The notes under the pieces: generated by a model
What the model saw: only the letters and a program-made list of their open reading frames with translations
Database searches by the model: none
What the model was told of the DNA's origin: nothing
Translations under genes and position numbers: made by a program
Assembly (NCBI RefSeq): GCF_023721815.1
Contig: NZ_JAMDLI010000007.1
Location: 797,237-861,236, forward strand
Origin: Pleomorphomonas sp. JP5
Lineage (GTDB): Bacteria > Pseudomonadota > Alphaproteobacteria > Rhizobiales > Pleomorphomonadaceae
Direction of reading: 5' to 3'
DNA length: 64,000 nt
Shown here: positions 20,139 through 28,743 of the stretch, one piece after another
How the letters are laid out: the number at the start of each line of letters is the position of its first letter
Position numbering within the stretch: position 1 is the stretch's first letter

Positions 20139-20171
20139 ATGGGCGGGGAGGATCCTTCCCGCCCATTTTCT
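20139..20171 (+). terminator. Rho-independent terminator after the opgG/opgD gene
   Basis: A 9-bp stem (20139-20147 with 20158-20166) around a BamHI-like palindromic loop, followed by TTTCTT. It lies between convergent genes. Confidence 0.75.
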
Positions 20172-20909
20172 TCAGTAGTCGACCCGCATCAGGCAGAGCC
20201 CTTCGGGCGGGGCTACCGGCGCGCAAGCGCGGCGGTCCGCCGCGTCTAGCGAGGCCTTGAGGTCGGCCGCTGTCCAGCGACCGTCGCCGACTTTCCTGAG
20301 CCCCCCGACCATCGATCGCACCTGATTGTGCAGGAACGAGCGCGCCGAGACCAGGAAGTGAATCTCGCCGCCCGCTTCGACGACATCGAGCTGATCGAGC
20401 GTCTTGACCGGGCTCTTCGACTGGCAGTCCGATGAGCGGAAGGTGGTGAAGTCGTGCCGACCGAGCAGGACCTTGGCGGCGTCCGCCATGCGCTCGACGT
20501 CGAGCGGCGCGTGGACGTGCCAGACCAAGTGGCGCTCCAGCGTCGGCGGGGCGCGTCGCGCGAAGACGCGGTAGCGATAGTGCCGCTTCACGGCCGAGAA
20601 CCGGGCGTCGAAACTCTCCGGCACCTCTTCGGCCGACACGATGGTAATGGCGTGCGGCCGCAGGTGAACGTTGCCGGCATCGCGGATGGTATCGGTGCGC
20701 AGCGTCTTATCGATGTCGAAATGGCAGACCTGGCCGAGTGCGTGCACGCCGGCATCGGTGCGACCGGCGCCCTTGAGGACGATTTTCTCGCCGGTGAACC
20801 CGAGGATCGCCCGCTGCAGGTAGTCCTGCACGCCGGTTCCTTCGGCCTGCGATTGCCAGCCGCAAAAGGCGGTGCCGTCGTATTCGATGAGCATCCGGTA
20901 ACGGGGCAT
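20172..20909 (-). CDS. truA: tRNA pseudouridine synthase A
   Basis: It isomerises uridines 38-40 in the anticodon stem of many tRNAs. 245 residues, with the N-terminal IEYDGTAFCGWQSQ, the catalytic aspartate in LKGAGRTDAGVHALGQV, and the C-terminal FLHNQVRSMVGGLRKVG. It is the last gene of def-fmt-truA, 5 bp behind fmt, a conserved alphaproteobacterial cluster. Confidence 0.97.
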   Translation of the reverse strand: MPRYRMLIEYDGTAFCGWQSQAEGTGVQDYLQRAILGFTGEKIVLKGAGRTDAGVHALGQVCHFDIDKTLRTDTIRDAGNVHLRPHAITIVSAEEVPESFDARFSAVKRHYRYRVFARRAPPTLERHLVWHVHAPLDVERMADAAKVLLGRHDFTTFRSSDCQSKSPVKTLDQLDVVEAGGEIHFLVSARSFLHNQVRSMVGGLRKVGDGRWTAADLKASLDAADRRACAPVAPPEGLCLMRVDY

Positions 20910-20914
20910 GGCGA

Positions 20915-21847
20915 TCAGACGAACCTGAAGCCGGGCGCAAGGCGCGCGCCGCGTGCAAAGTCGGCGAAGGCCATTGCCTTGGAGCCCGCGCGCTGCACGG
21001 TGACGAGACGCACCGCGCCTTCGCCACAGGCGACTACACCGTCGGAGGACAGCAGCGTTCCGGGCTGGCCGGTTCCCTCCGCGCGTTCGCTGCGGAGAAG
21101 CTTTACCCGTTCGTCGCCCTTGCCGAAGTCGGCAGCAAACCAGGAGCCGGGGAAGGGGGAGAGGCCCCGTACGTGATCATGCACCGCCGCGCCCGCCAGA
21201 CGCCAGTCGATACGGGTCTCCTCGTTGGTGATCTTCGAGGCGTAGGTGACGCCGTCCTCGCCCTGGGGAACGAAGGATATCGATCCATCCTCGATTTTGC
21301 CGAGGGCCTCGGCCATCAAGGTGGCGCCCGTCGGGGACAGCGCGTCATGCAGTTCGCCGGCCGTCATGTCCGGATCGATGACGATACGAGCCGTCAGCGC
21401 CACCGGGCCGGTGTCGAGCCCTTCCTCCATCTTCATCACCATGACGCCGGACTCCGGATCGCCGGCCATGACGGCGCGGTTGATCGGCGCCGCGCCGCGC
21501 CAGCGCGGCAGCAGTGAGGCGTGAAGGTTGAGGCAATGGAAGCGAGGGGCATCAAGCACGGGCTTCGGCAGGATGAGGCCATAGGCGACAACGACGGCGA
21601 CGTCGGCGCCATGGGCGGCGAAGGTCGCTTGCGCTTCCTCGGTTCTCAACGTCTTCGGCGTCAGAACCGGAATGCCCAGCGCGTCGGCGCGGACATGTAC
21701 GGGCGAGCGCCGCAGCTCCATTCCGCGCCCCGCCGGCTTCGGCGCGCGCGTATAGGTCGCCACGACATCGTGTCCCGCTCCGACGACGGCATCGAGCACC
21801 GGCACCGAGAAGTCGGGCGTTCCCATGAAGACGACCTTGAGCGGCAT
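20915..21847 (-). CDS. fmt: Methionyl-tRNA formyltransferase
   Basis: It formylates initiator Met-tRNA using 10-formyltetrahydrofolate. 310 residues, beginning MPLKVVFMGTPDFSVPVL, with the formyl-transfer motif HCLNLHASLLPRWRGAAPI containing the conserved Asn and His. The C-terminal OB domain ends near GAVRLVTVQRAGSKAM. The start at 21847 is set by the family N-terminus; the frame is open further upstream. Its product is later deformylated by the neighbouring def. Confidence 0.97.
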   Translation of the reverse strand: MPLKVVFMGTPDFSVPVLDAVVGAGHDVVATYTRAPKPAGRGMELRRSPVHVRADALGIPVLTPKTLRTEEAQATFAAHGADVAVVVAYGLILPKPVLDAPRFHCLNLHASLLPRWRGAAPINRAVMAGDPESGVMVMKMEEGLDTGPVALTARIVIDPDMTAGELHDALSPTGATLMAEALGKIEDGSISFVPQGEDGVTYASKITNEETRIDWRLAGAAVHDHVRGLSPFPGSWFAADFGKGDERVKLLRSERAEGTGQPGTLLSSDGVVACGEGAVRLVTVQRAGSKAMAFADFARGARLAPGFRFV

Positions 21848-21971
21848 GGCGATCCTGCGAGCGGTTGTTCCGCCCGGCGTTTCATACCATGCGGGCGGTG
21901 CCGTCAAGCATTGGAACCGTGTGAAGCCGCGAAAGGGCCTTCCGACGCCAAGCGGCGCCTGTGCGAAGCAC

Positions 21972-21998
21972 AAAAGCCATCGCCGGAAGCTGCCGGCG
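21972..21998 (-). terminator. Weak hairpin between def and fmt
   Basis: On the minus strand a 6-bp stem CGCCGG-cagctt-CCGGCG is followed 5 nt later by TTTT. It could partially terminate def transcription before fmt. Confidence 0.4.
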
Positions 21999-22016
21999 AC
22001 AAAAGCTGCAGGAGAA

Positions 22017-22535
22017 CTAGATCCTCGCCTTTTCCTTGGCTGCCTTGACGAACTTCTTGGTGACGCGGTCGCGCTTCAGCTTGGAGATATGGTCGATGAA
22101 GAGGACGCCGTCGAGATGGTCGATTTCGTGCTGCAGGCAAGTGGCAAGCAGACCATCGGCCTCGATCTCCTCCGGTTCCCCGGCGAGGTTGGTATAGCGG
22201 ACGCGGACCTTGGCCGGCCGTTCGACCTCCTCGTAGTAGTCGGGAATGGACAGGCAGCCTTCCTCGTAGACCGACAGGTCCTCGGATTTCCAGAGGATTT
22301 CCGGGTTGATGAAGACGCGCGGATCCTTGGCATCCTCATCGTGCGAGACGTCGATGGTGATGAGGCGGTTCATCTCGCCAACCTGAACGGCGGCAAGGCC
22401 GATACCAGGCGCCGCATACATGGTTTCGAGCATGTCATGGGCGAGTTTGCGAACGCCGTCATCGACACGAGCGATGGGTGCCGAGGTCTGACGAAGCAGT
22501 GGGGCTGGGAGGATGACGAGGGGGCGTGTTGACAT
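22017..22535 (-). CDS. def: Peptide deformylase
   Basis: A metalloenzyme that removes the formyl group from nascent proteins. 172 residues, with motif 1 [10 protein letters not shown], motif 2 EEGCLSIP (metal-ligand Cys), and motif 3 [11 protein letters not shown] (the two metal-ligand His and the catalytic Glu). It heads def-fmt-truA. There is no Shine-Dalgarno sequence before the ATG, and a good promoter ends only 7 bp upstream, so its mRNA may be leaderless. Confidence 0.97.
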   Translation of the reverse strand: MSTRPLVILPAPLLRQTSAPIARVDDGVRKLAHDMLETMYAAPGIGLAAVQVGEMNRLITIDVSHDEDAKDPRVFINPEILWKSEDLSVYEEGCLSIPDYYEEVERPAKVRVRYTNLAGEPEEIEADGLLATCLQHEIDHLDGVLFIDHISKLKRDRVTKKFVKAAKEKARI

Positions 22536-22542
22536 GAAAAGT

Positions 22543-22571
22543 CAGATACGCACGGCAGCTATTGCCGTCAA
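22543..22571 (-). promoter_or_regulatory. Candidate promoter of def-fmt-truA (leaderless)
   Basis: On the minus strand TTGACG (22571-22566) and TATCTG (22548-22543) are spaced by 17 bp. The predicted transcription start falls at about 22536, next to the def ATG at 22535. Confidence 0.6.
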
Positions 22572-22719
22572 TAGCGACTATCCGGCGATGCCGCGGAAGT
22601 GGCGAGGTCGCCCCGGACAAAAACGTCGGGGGCGTTGCCGTCGATCGTGAATGGGCATGGCTTGCGTTTCCGCTTCCGAGCCGGGCAAGGTAGGGCATCA
22701 TCTCCATCCGGGAATCGTC

Positions 22720-23661
22720 ATGACCATTCTTGTCGCCGTTCGGGGCTGGAAGCCCGATCACTGGATCCATGCCCTGCGGGAGGCCGCACCAGACCGGGCG
22801 GTGGTGCTCCCCGGCGACGAGTTCGATCCGGCCAGCGTCCGTTACGCCCTCGTCTGGAAGCCGGAGCCCGGCTACCTCAAGACACTCCCAAAGCTCGAAG
22901 CGATCTTTTCGCTGGGGGCGGGCGTCGATCATCTCACCACCGATCCAGATCTCCCGGATCTTCCGGTCGTCCGCATCGTCGATCCCGATCTCACCGGCCG
23001 GATGACCGAATGGGTCGTGCTCAACGTGCTCTTGCATCACCGCCGCCATCTCCATTACGCGGCGGCGCAAGAGGCCGGCAGTTGGAAGCCTCTTCGTCAG
23101 TGGGCCGCCGGCGCCGTGCGTGTCGGCATCATGGGACTGGGCGAGCTCGGGCAGGACGCCGCGCGAGCTCTTCTGGCGCTTGGTTTCCAAGTCGCCGGGT
23201 GGAGCCGCAGCGAGAAGCGAATGGATGGCGTCGACTGTTTTCATGGCAAGGACGGGCTCTGGCCCTTCCTTGCCCGTACCGACATTCTCGTGTCGCTGTT
23301 GCCGCTGACGGCGGAGACCGAAAATCTGATCGACCATTCCGCGATCGACGCATTGGCCAAGGATGGCCCGCTTGGCGGCCCGGTCATTCTCAATTCCGGT
23401 CGCGGCCGGTCACTGGTGGAGGCAGACCTTGTCGAGGCCCTGCGCGATGGCCGGGTCAAGGGCGCCAGCCTTGATGTCTTCGCCACCGAACCATTGCCGC
23501 CCGAAAGTCCGCTCTGGAAGGCACCCAATATTTTCCTGACGCCGCACGTCGCCGCCGAGAGCGATCCGGTCGCGCTCAGCCGGTATGTGATTGGTGAGAT
23601 TGCGGCTTACGAGGCTGGCCGGCCGCTTCGTCATCTTGTCGATCGCAACAAAGGCTACTGA
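22720..23661 (+). CDS. Glyoxylate/hydroxypyruvate reductase A-like dehydrogenase
   Basis: A D-isomer-specific 2-hydroxyacid dehydrogenase of 313 residues, closest in appearance to GhrA (NADPH-dependent reduction of glyoxylate and hydroxypyruvate). Seen: the substrate-loop region FSLGAGVDHL, the Rossmann motif GIMGLGELGQDAA, ILNSGRGRSLVEADL, the catalytic Glu in DVFATEPLPPESPLWK, and the catalytic His in IFLTPHVAAESD. The start at 22720 gives MTILVAVRGW; an upstream frame to 22651 is open but unlikely. The ABC importer genes follow after 268 bp and may be independent. Confidence 0.88.
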   Translation: MTILVAVRGWKPDHWIHALREAAPDRAVVLPGDEFDPASVRYALVWKPEPGYLKTLPKLEAIFSLGAGVDHLTTDPDLPDLPVVRIVDPDLTGRMTEWVVLNVLLHHRRHLHYAAAQEAGSWKPLRQWAAGAVRVGIMGLGELGQDAARALLALGFQVAGWSRSEKRMDGVDCFHGKDGLWPFLARTDILVSLLPLTAETENLIDHSAIDALAKDGPLGGPVILNSGRGRSLVEADLVEALRDGRVKGASLDVFATEPLPPESPLWKAPNIFLTPHVAAESDPVALSRYVIGEIAAYEAGRPLRHLVDRNKGY

Positions 23662-23719
23662 GGAGAAAGGAAAGCCTTTAGGCGGCGAAAAACGCAACGT
23701 CCCGAACGGACTGGGTGAA

Positions 23720-23752
23720 TTGACGGCACGCACAACAAACTGTCATATAACT
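23720..23752 (+). promoter_or_regulatory. Possible promoter/Pho-box-like region upstream of ABC importer
   Basis: TTGACG (23720-23725) is followed by CTGTCATATAAC (23740-23751). CTGTCAT is an exact PhoB half-site, but the second half-site at the expected spacing is poor. Treat this as a weak candidate. Confidence 0.3.
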
Positions 23753-23929
23753 CAGGTAACGAAGAACGCGGAGACGGCGAACCTTTCCGAGACCGCTCGC
23801 GACATCTCGGATTGATCCGCCTTCTAGAACGCGCAGACCTTGCCCGCTTCCTTGTCGAGGCGGACGTGAGGCGTTGCCGAAGAGTGGGAAATCCGAGTGC
23901 CGGAGTGTCCGGCCAACAGGGGAACCATC

Positions 23930-25033
23930 ATGTCTTTCAAGCTGTTTCTCGCGTCGACCATCGCCGCGCAGGCCGCTCTGTGTGCTTCCGTGCCGGTATT
24001 CGCCGCTTCGCTGGATGAGCTCGTCGCTGCCGCCAAGGCCGAAGGCAAGCTGACCACCATTGCCCTGCCGCACGACTGGTGTGGCTACGGCGCCGTCATC
24101 GAGGGCTTCAAGGCCAAGTACGGTCTCGAGGTCAACGAGCTCAACCCCGACGCCGGTTCGGGCGACGAGATCGAGGCCATCAAGGCCAACAAGGGCAACA
24201 CTGGCGATCAGGCGCCAGACGTCATCGACGTCGGCCTCAGCTTCGGTCCGTCCGCCAAGGCCGATGGCCTTCTGCAGCCCTACAAGGTGGCGACCTGGGA
24301 CACCATTCCCGACAGCGCCAAGGATGCCGATGGTTACTGGTACGGCGACTACTATGGCGTGATGTCTTTCGGCATCAACAAGGATCTCATCAAGGACAGT
24401 CCGGCGGACTGGGCCGACCTGATGAAGCCGGAGCTCGCCAGCGCCGTCGCTCTCGCCGGCGATCCGCGCGCCTCGTCGCAGGCCATCTCGGCCGTCTTCG
24501 CCTCGGGCTTGTCGGCCTCCGGTGGTGATGTCGCCAAGGCGGGCGAGGCTGGTCTGGGCTTCTTCAAGGACGTGGTGGCCAAGGGCAACTTCGTCCCGGT
24601 GATCGGCAAGTCCGCTTCTCTCGCCCAGGGTACGACGCCGATCGTCGCCGCCTGGGACTACAACCTCCTGTCCTGGCGCGACACGCTGGCCGGCAACCCG
24701 CCGATCGACGTCGTGGTGCCGAAGACCGGCGTGCTCGCCGGTGTCTACGTCCAGGCGATTTCCGCCTATGCGCCGCATCCCAATGCCGCCAAGCTGTGGA
24801 TGGAGTACCTCTATTCGGACGAAGGTCAGCTCGGCTGGCTGAAGGGCTATTGCCATCCGATCCGCTTCAACGATCTCGCCAAGAGCGGCAAGATTCCGCA
24901 GGAGCTCCTCGACAAGCTGCCGCCGGCCGAGGCTTACGCCAACGCCATCTTCCCGACGCTCGACGAGCAGGCGGCCTACAAGGAAACCATCACCAAGAAC
25001 TGGGACAGCGTCGTCGGCGCCGACGTGAAGTAA
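23930..25033 (+). CDS. ABC transporter periplasmic substrate-binding protein (PotD/phosphonate type)
   Basis: A 367-residue extracellular solute-binding protein of family 1. An N-terminal Sec signal (about residues 1-24, cleaved after VFAAS or nearby) precedes a two-lobe domain with HDWCGYGAVIEGFKAKYG and YYGVMSFGINKDLI. It delivers substrate to the permeases and ATPase encoded directly downstream. The family includes polyamine, iron and 2-aminoethylphosphonate binders; the sequence alone does not decide. The start at 23930 has a purine-rich AGGGGA site 6-7 bp upstream and begins the signal peptide. Confidence 0.85.
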   Translation: MSFKLFLASTIAAQAALCASVPVFAASLDELVAAAKAEGKLTTIALPHDWCGYGAVIEGFKAKYGLEVNELNPDAGSGDEIEAIKANKGNTGDQAPDVIDVGLSFGPSAKADGLLQPYKVATWDTIPDSAKDADGYWYGDYYGVMSFGINKDLIKDSPADWADLMKPELASAVALAGDPRASSQAISAVFASGLSASGGDVAKAGEAGLGFFKDVVAKGNFVPVIGKSASLAQGTTPIVAAWDYNLLSWRDTLAGNPPIDVVVPKTGVLAGVYVQAISAYAPHPNAAKLWMEYLYSDEGQLGWLKGYCHPIRFNDLAKSGKIPQELLDKLPPAEAYANAIFPTLDEQAAYKETITKNWDSVVGADVK

Positions 25034-25139
25034 GGCCCGGCGCGACCTCAAGGCCGCCTGCCCTCATTTCCGGTGGCCGCCCTCCGACGTTCGGTCGGAG
25101 GGCGGTTTTCCACGATTGCCGATCCGGACAGCACATCGC

Positions 25140-26021
25140 ATGGCTTCCAACGCTTCGTCTGCCAGTCTTCCCCGCCTGCGCGTGCCCTGGGCCGTCGTCG
25201 GCGTCACACCCTTCATGGTGTTCGCTCTGCTGTTCCTGATCCTACCGACCTTGTTTCTTGTGGTCGGCGCCTTTCAGGACAATGAAGGTGGCTTCACGCT
25301 TGCCAACCTGGGCAAGCTGTGGACCCCGACCATCCTTGCTTCCTACTGGATTTCCATCAAGGTTTCGGTCGCATCGGCCGTGATCGGCGCCGCGATCGGA
25401 GCCTTCATCGCCTACGCGGCGGTGTCCGGCGGGCTGCCGCGCTGGATCCGCCCGACCATCATGACCTTTTCCGGCGTCGCCTCGCAGTTTGCCGGCGTAC
25501 CGCTGGCCTTCGCCTTTCTGGCTACGCTCGGCCGGCAGGGGCTGGTCACGCTGTTTCTGTCGTCGCTGTTCGGGGTCAACATCTATGCCAAGGGCTTCAA
25601 CCTTCTGTCCTTCTGGGGGCTGACGCTCACCTATCTCTATTTCCAGATCCCGCTGATGGTGCTGATCGTCACCCCGGCCATCGAGGGACTTCGCAAGGAG
25701 TGGCGTGAGGCCGCCACCATTCTGGGCGCCTCCAACTGGCAGTATTGGCGACACATCGCCGGCCCGGTTCTACTGCCGAGTTTCCTTGGCGCGGCGCTGC
25801 TTTTGTTCGCCAACGCCTTCGGCGCAATCGCCACAGCCTACGCGTTGACCGGCTCGTCGCTCAATATCGTCACCATTCTGCTCTACGCGCAGATTCGCGG
25901 CGACGTGTTGCACGATCAGAATCTCGGCTACGCCATCGCCTTCGGCATGATCGTCATCACCGGTCTATCCAACCTCTGCTACATCCTGCTCCGCGTGCGC
26001 AGCGAAAGGTGGCTCAAATGA
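25140..26021 (+). CDS. ABC transporter permease (PotB-like)
   Basis: A 293-residue inner-membrane permease with about six hydrophobic segments, starting with VVGVTPFMVFALLFLILPTLF. The coupling-loop motif EWREAATILGASNWQYWRHIAGPVLLP (EAA loop with G at the expected place) contacts the ATPase. It belongs to the binding-protein-dependent importer starting at 23930. The start at 25140 is one of several possible; 25116 is open upstream. It overlaps the next gene by ATGA. Confidence 0.85.
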   Translation: MASNASSASLPRLRVPWAVVGVTPFMVFALLFLILPTLFLVVGAFQDNEGGFTLANLGKLWTPTILASYWISIKVSVASAVIGAAIGAFIAYAAVSGGLPRWIRPTIMTFSGVASQFAGVPLAFAFLATLGRQGLVTLFLSSLFGVNIYAKGFNLLSFWGLTLTYLYFQIPLMVLIVTPAIEGLRKEWREAATILGASNWQYWRHIAGPVLLPSFLGAALLLFANAFGAIATAYALTGSSLNIVTILLYAQIRGDVLHDQNLGYAIAFGMIVITGLSNLCYILLRVRSERWLK

Positions 26022-26800
26022 AGAGCAACCGTCTTGGCCACTGGCTCGCCATTTTGATCGGCACGCTCTACTTCGTGGTGCCGCTCGCGGCCACCTTCGA
26101 GTTCTCTCTGAGAAAGCTTCGTGGCATCTACAGCTTCGAGGCCTACCGCGTGGTTCTGGCCGACCCTCAGTTCCAGTCGTCCTTCACCTTCTCGGTCGGT
26201 CTCGCGGTGGTGACCATCGTCTTCGGCATGGCGATCATCGTGCCCATGGCCTACTTCGTCGAGCTTCGCCTGAGGAAACTGCGGCCGCTCGTCGAGTTCG
26301 TGACGCTTCTGCCACTGGTGGTGCCCGCCATCGTCATCGTCTTCGGCTACCTGCGTCTCTACAACTCGTCGAGCTTTCTGCCGCTCACCAACTCGACGCT
26401 CAGCACCAACTTTCTGCTCACCTGCGGCTACGTGACGCTGGCCTTGCCCTACATGTATCGCTCGGTCGATACGGGGCTTCGGGCCATCGACGTCAGGACG
26501 CTGACCGAGGCAGCGGAGAGCCTGGGCGCTTCGTCGGCCACCATCATCTGGCGGATTATTCTTCCCAACATTCGATCGGCGATGCTGTCAGGCGCCTTTC
26601 TGACCTTCGCCATCGTCATTGGGGAGTTCACCTTTGCCAGTCTTCTCAATCGCCCGGCCTTCGGTCCCTACCTCCAGCTCATCGGCGCCAATCGCGCCTA
26701 CGAACCGGCGGCGCTTGCCTGCATGGCGTTCATGATCACCTGGGCCTGCATGGGCATCATCCAGGTGGTTTCCCGAAACGCTGTCGCGGCTCGCCCCTGA
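26018..26800 (+). CDS. ABC transporter permease (PotC-like)
   Basis: The second permease of the importer, 260 residues, with six predicted membrane segments. The EAA loop is seen as EAAESLGASSATIIWRIILP. The ATG overlaps the stop of the preceding permease (ATGA), so the two are translationally coupled and form the membrane channel together. The frame is open far upstream inside the previous gene, but that part is a shadow. Confidence 0.88.
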   Translation: MKSNRLGHWLAILIGTLYFVVPLAATFEFSLRKLRGIYSFEAYRVVLADPQFQSSFTFSVGLAVVTIVFGMAIIVPMAYFVELRLRKLRPLVEFVTLLPLVVPAIVIVFGYLRLYNSSSFLPLTNSTLSTNFLLTCGYVTLALPYMYRSVDTGLRAIDVRTLTEAAESLGASSATIIWRIILPNIRSAMLSGAFLTFAIVIGEFTFASLLNRPAFGPYLQLIGANRAYEPAALACMAFMITWACMGIIQVVSRNAVAARP

Positions 26801-26830
26801 CCGGCAACCGACCCACCCACGGAACCCCCG

Positions 26831-27895
26831 ATGTCCTTCATCGAAATCAGTCACCTCAAGAAGTCCTTCGGTCCGAACACAGTGGTCCATGACTTCAGTC
26901 TGTCCATCGAGAAGGGCGAGTTCGTCTCCTTCCTCGGTCCCTCGGGCTGCGGCAAGACCACCATTCTCAGGATGATCGCCGGTTTCGAAAACGCCACGTC
27001 CGGCTCGCTTCATGTCGGTGGCGTCGAGATGACCAATCTGCCGCCGGCCAAGCGCAACGTCGGCATGGTGTTCCAGGCCTACGCGCTGTTTCCCAACCTG
27101 ACCGTCGCGGGCAACATCGGCTTCGGCTTGAAGATAGCCGGCAAGGAGCGCGGCGAGATCGACGCGCGCGTTGCCGAGATGCTGGAGCTGATCAAGTTGC
27201 CGGACCTCGGCGATCGCTACCCTTACCAGCTTTCCGGTGGCCAGCAGCAGCGCGTGGCGCTCGCCCGCGCCCTGGCGATCAAGCCGCAGGTCCTGCTCCT
27301 CGACGAACCGCTCTCGGCACTCGACGCCAAGATCCGCGTGTCTTTGCGCGAGGAGATCCGCTCCCTGCAGCGCGAGTTGGGCATTACAACCGTCTTTGTC
27401 ACGCATGATCAGGAGGAGGCGCTGTCCATCTCCGACCGCATCGTGGTGATGAACCAGGGGCGGGCCGACCAGATCGGAACGCCTTCGGAGATCTACAACA
27501 ATCCGGCGACCCGCTTCGTGGCGAGCTTTGTCGGTACACTCAACCTGTTCGAAGCTCGTGTCGTCGATCCGGCAACCGGTCGCGTATCGATCGATGGGCA
27601 GCCGGTGTTGACCGCGCGCGACATCTCCACCTACGGTATCGCCGACGAGGCGACGGTCGCGTTGAGACCGGAGGCGCTCTCGCTGGGCGGGGGCGATGGC
27701 GATCGCAATGCCCTGACCGGAACGGTCGAAGAGGTGTCCTTCCTTGGCGCTGTGATCCGGGTGCGGGTACGGCTGCGGGAAGCGAGGGTGTCGCTCGACA
27801 TCTTCAACGATCCGGCGCTCGACCTGCCGAAAATAGGGAAGCCGGCTACTGTTTCCTTCAAGAAAGACGATCTCCTGATCATAGACCGGCACTGA
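26831..27895 (+). CDS. ABC transporter ATP-binding protein (PotA-like)
   Basis: A 354-residue ATPase that energises the importer encoded upstream. Walker A GPSGCGKTT, Q-loop VFQAYALFPNLTV, signature LSGGQQQRVALARALA, Walker B LLLDEPLSALD and the switch histidine in FVTHDQEEAL are all intact. A C-terminal TOBE domain (about residues 280-345) is typical of the polyamine/iron/phosphonate group. It follows the second permease by 30 bp. Confidence 0.92.
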   Translation: MSFIEISHLKKSFGPNTVVHDFSLSIEKGEFVSFLGPSGCGKTTILRMIAGFENATSGSLHVGGVEMTNLPPAKRNVGMVFQAYALFPNLTVAGNIGFGLKIAGKERGEIDARVAEMLELIKLPDLGDRYPYQLSGGQQQRVALARALAIKPQVLLLDEPLSALDAKIRVSLREEIRSLQRELGITTVFVTHDQEEALSISDRIVVMNQGRADQIGTPSEIYNNPATRFVASFVGTLNLFEARVVDPATGRVSIDGQPVLTARDISTYGIADEATVALRPEALSLGGGDGDRNALTGTVEEVSFLGAVIRVRVRLREARVSLDIFNDPALDLPKIGKPATVSFKKDDLLIIDRH

Positions 27896-27971
27896 ATAGA
27901 GGAAAGCCGCCCCCAGGGAGAGGGCGGCCATCGTCTAGGTAGGCTTTTATGTGGTTAGCGAGGCTCGGCGA

Positions 27972-28520
27972 TTAGTCGGCGGCGCCATCCTCGGCTGGGC
28001 CGGGACCCTGACCCTGGCCCATCCAGCCCCTCATCATGCCCATGCCCTGTCCGTGGTGCCGGCCGCGCTGGCCGTCACGCCCCCAGCCGTCGCCGCGGTT
28101 CGGCCGATCGTCAGCCGAGAGAACGCCGTCGTTGTTGCGATCGAAGCGGCTCATCATGCGCTCGCCCGCCGCGTCGACCTCGGCCTTGCTGATCTGGCCG
28201 TCGCCGTCGGCGTCGAGACGCTGGAAGGCCCGCACCATCATTTCGCGATGCTGCTTCCAGAACCAGGGTTCGAACTCCTGGATGTTCACGCCGTCCTTGC
28301 CGTCGTTGTTGGCCTCGGCGAACATCTTGTCGCGATAGGCCGTGAACTCGGCGTCGTCGACCTTGCCATCCTTGTTGGTGTCGGCCTCGGTGAAGAGTCT
28401 CATCGGTCCACCCGACGGGCCGAAGCCCATCGGTCCCATGCCGGGGCCGGCAGCGAAGGCGGCGGTGCCGATGGTGATGACCGAGAGGGCGGAAATCGTG
28501 GCGAGTGTGAGCGCTTTCAC
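27972..28520 (-). CDS. Secreted EF-hand calcium-binding protein
   Basis: A 182-residue protein with a Sec signal peptide (MKALTLATISALSVITIGTA, cleaved near AFA-AG). Four EF-hand-like loops are visible: DTNKDGKVDDAEF, a degenerate NNDGKDGVNIQEF, DADGDGQISKAEV and DRNNDGVLSADD. The C-terminus is rich in G, M, Q and H. It probably binds calcium in the periplasm. It is transcribed divergently from the two-component system at 28744, which suggests but does not prove a functional link. Confidence 0.88.
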   Translation of the reverse strand: MKALTLATISALSVITIGTAAFAAGPGMGPMGFGPSGGPMRLFTEADTNKDGKVDDAEFTAYRDKMFAEANNDGKDGVNIQEFEPWFWKQHREMMVRAFQRLDADGDGQISKAEVDAAGERMMSRFDRNNDGVLSADDRPNRGDGWGRDGQRGRHHGQGMGMMRGWMGQGQGPGPAEDGAAD

Positions 28521-28662
28521 GGGAGCTTCTCCTTATGTGTCCGTTCCGCCCACGGCATGAAAGGGGGTTCCCGTCGGCGGCAAACTCAACATAGGGATCA
28601 ATTGTCGCGCAAATTCGCCCGGAAACCGCCCGGTTGTATTGAGGCGTAACCTCGCCGGGGAG

Positions 28663-28694
28663 TGATACATCTTGATACCATTTCCTTTGGTATC
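28663..28694. promoter_or_regulatory. Candidate response-regulator binding site
   Basis: Two TGATAC direct repeats start at 28663 and 28673, exactly 10 bp apart, as expected for an OmpR/PhoB-family dimer. The second overlaps a perfect inverted repeat, GATACCA (28674-28680) and TGGTATC (28688-28694). The site lies between the EF-hand gene and the response regulator. Confidence 0.45.
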
Positions 28695-28743
28695 CTTTTC
28701 GCGGATCGCTATCCTTGGGAAATGGAACGTCTGAGTATCTGAC

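Noticed and set aside
26588-27931. 447-codon minus-strand frame opposite the ABC ATPase
   Set aside because: Shadow; the plus-strand gene carries all ATPase motifs.
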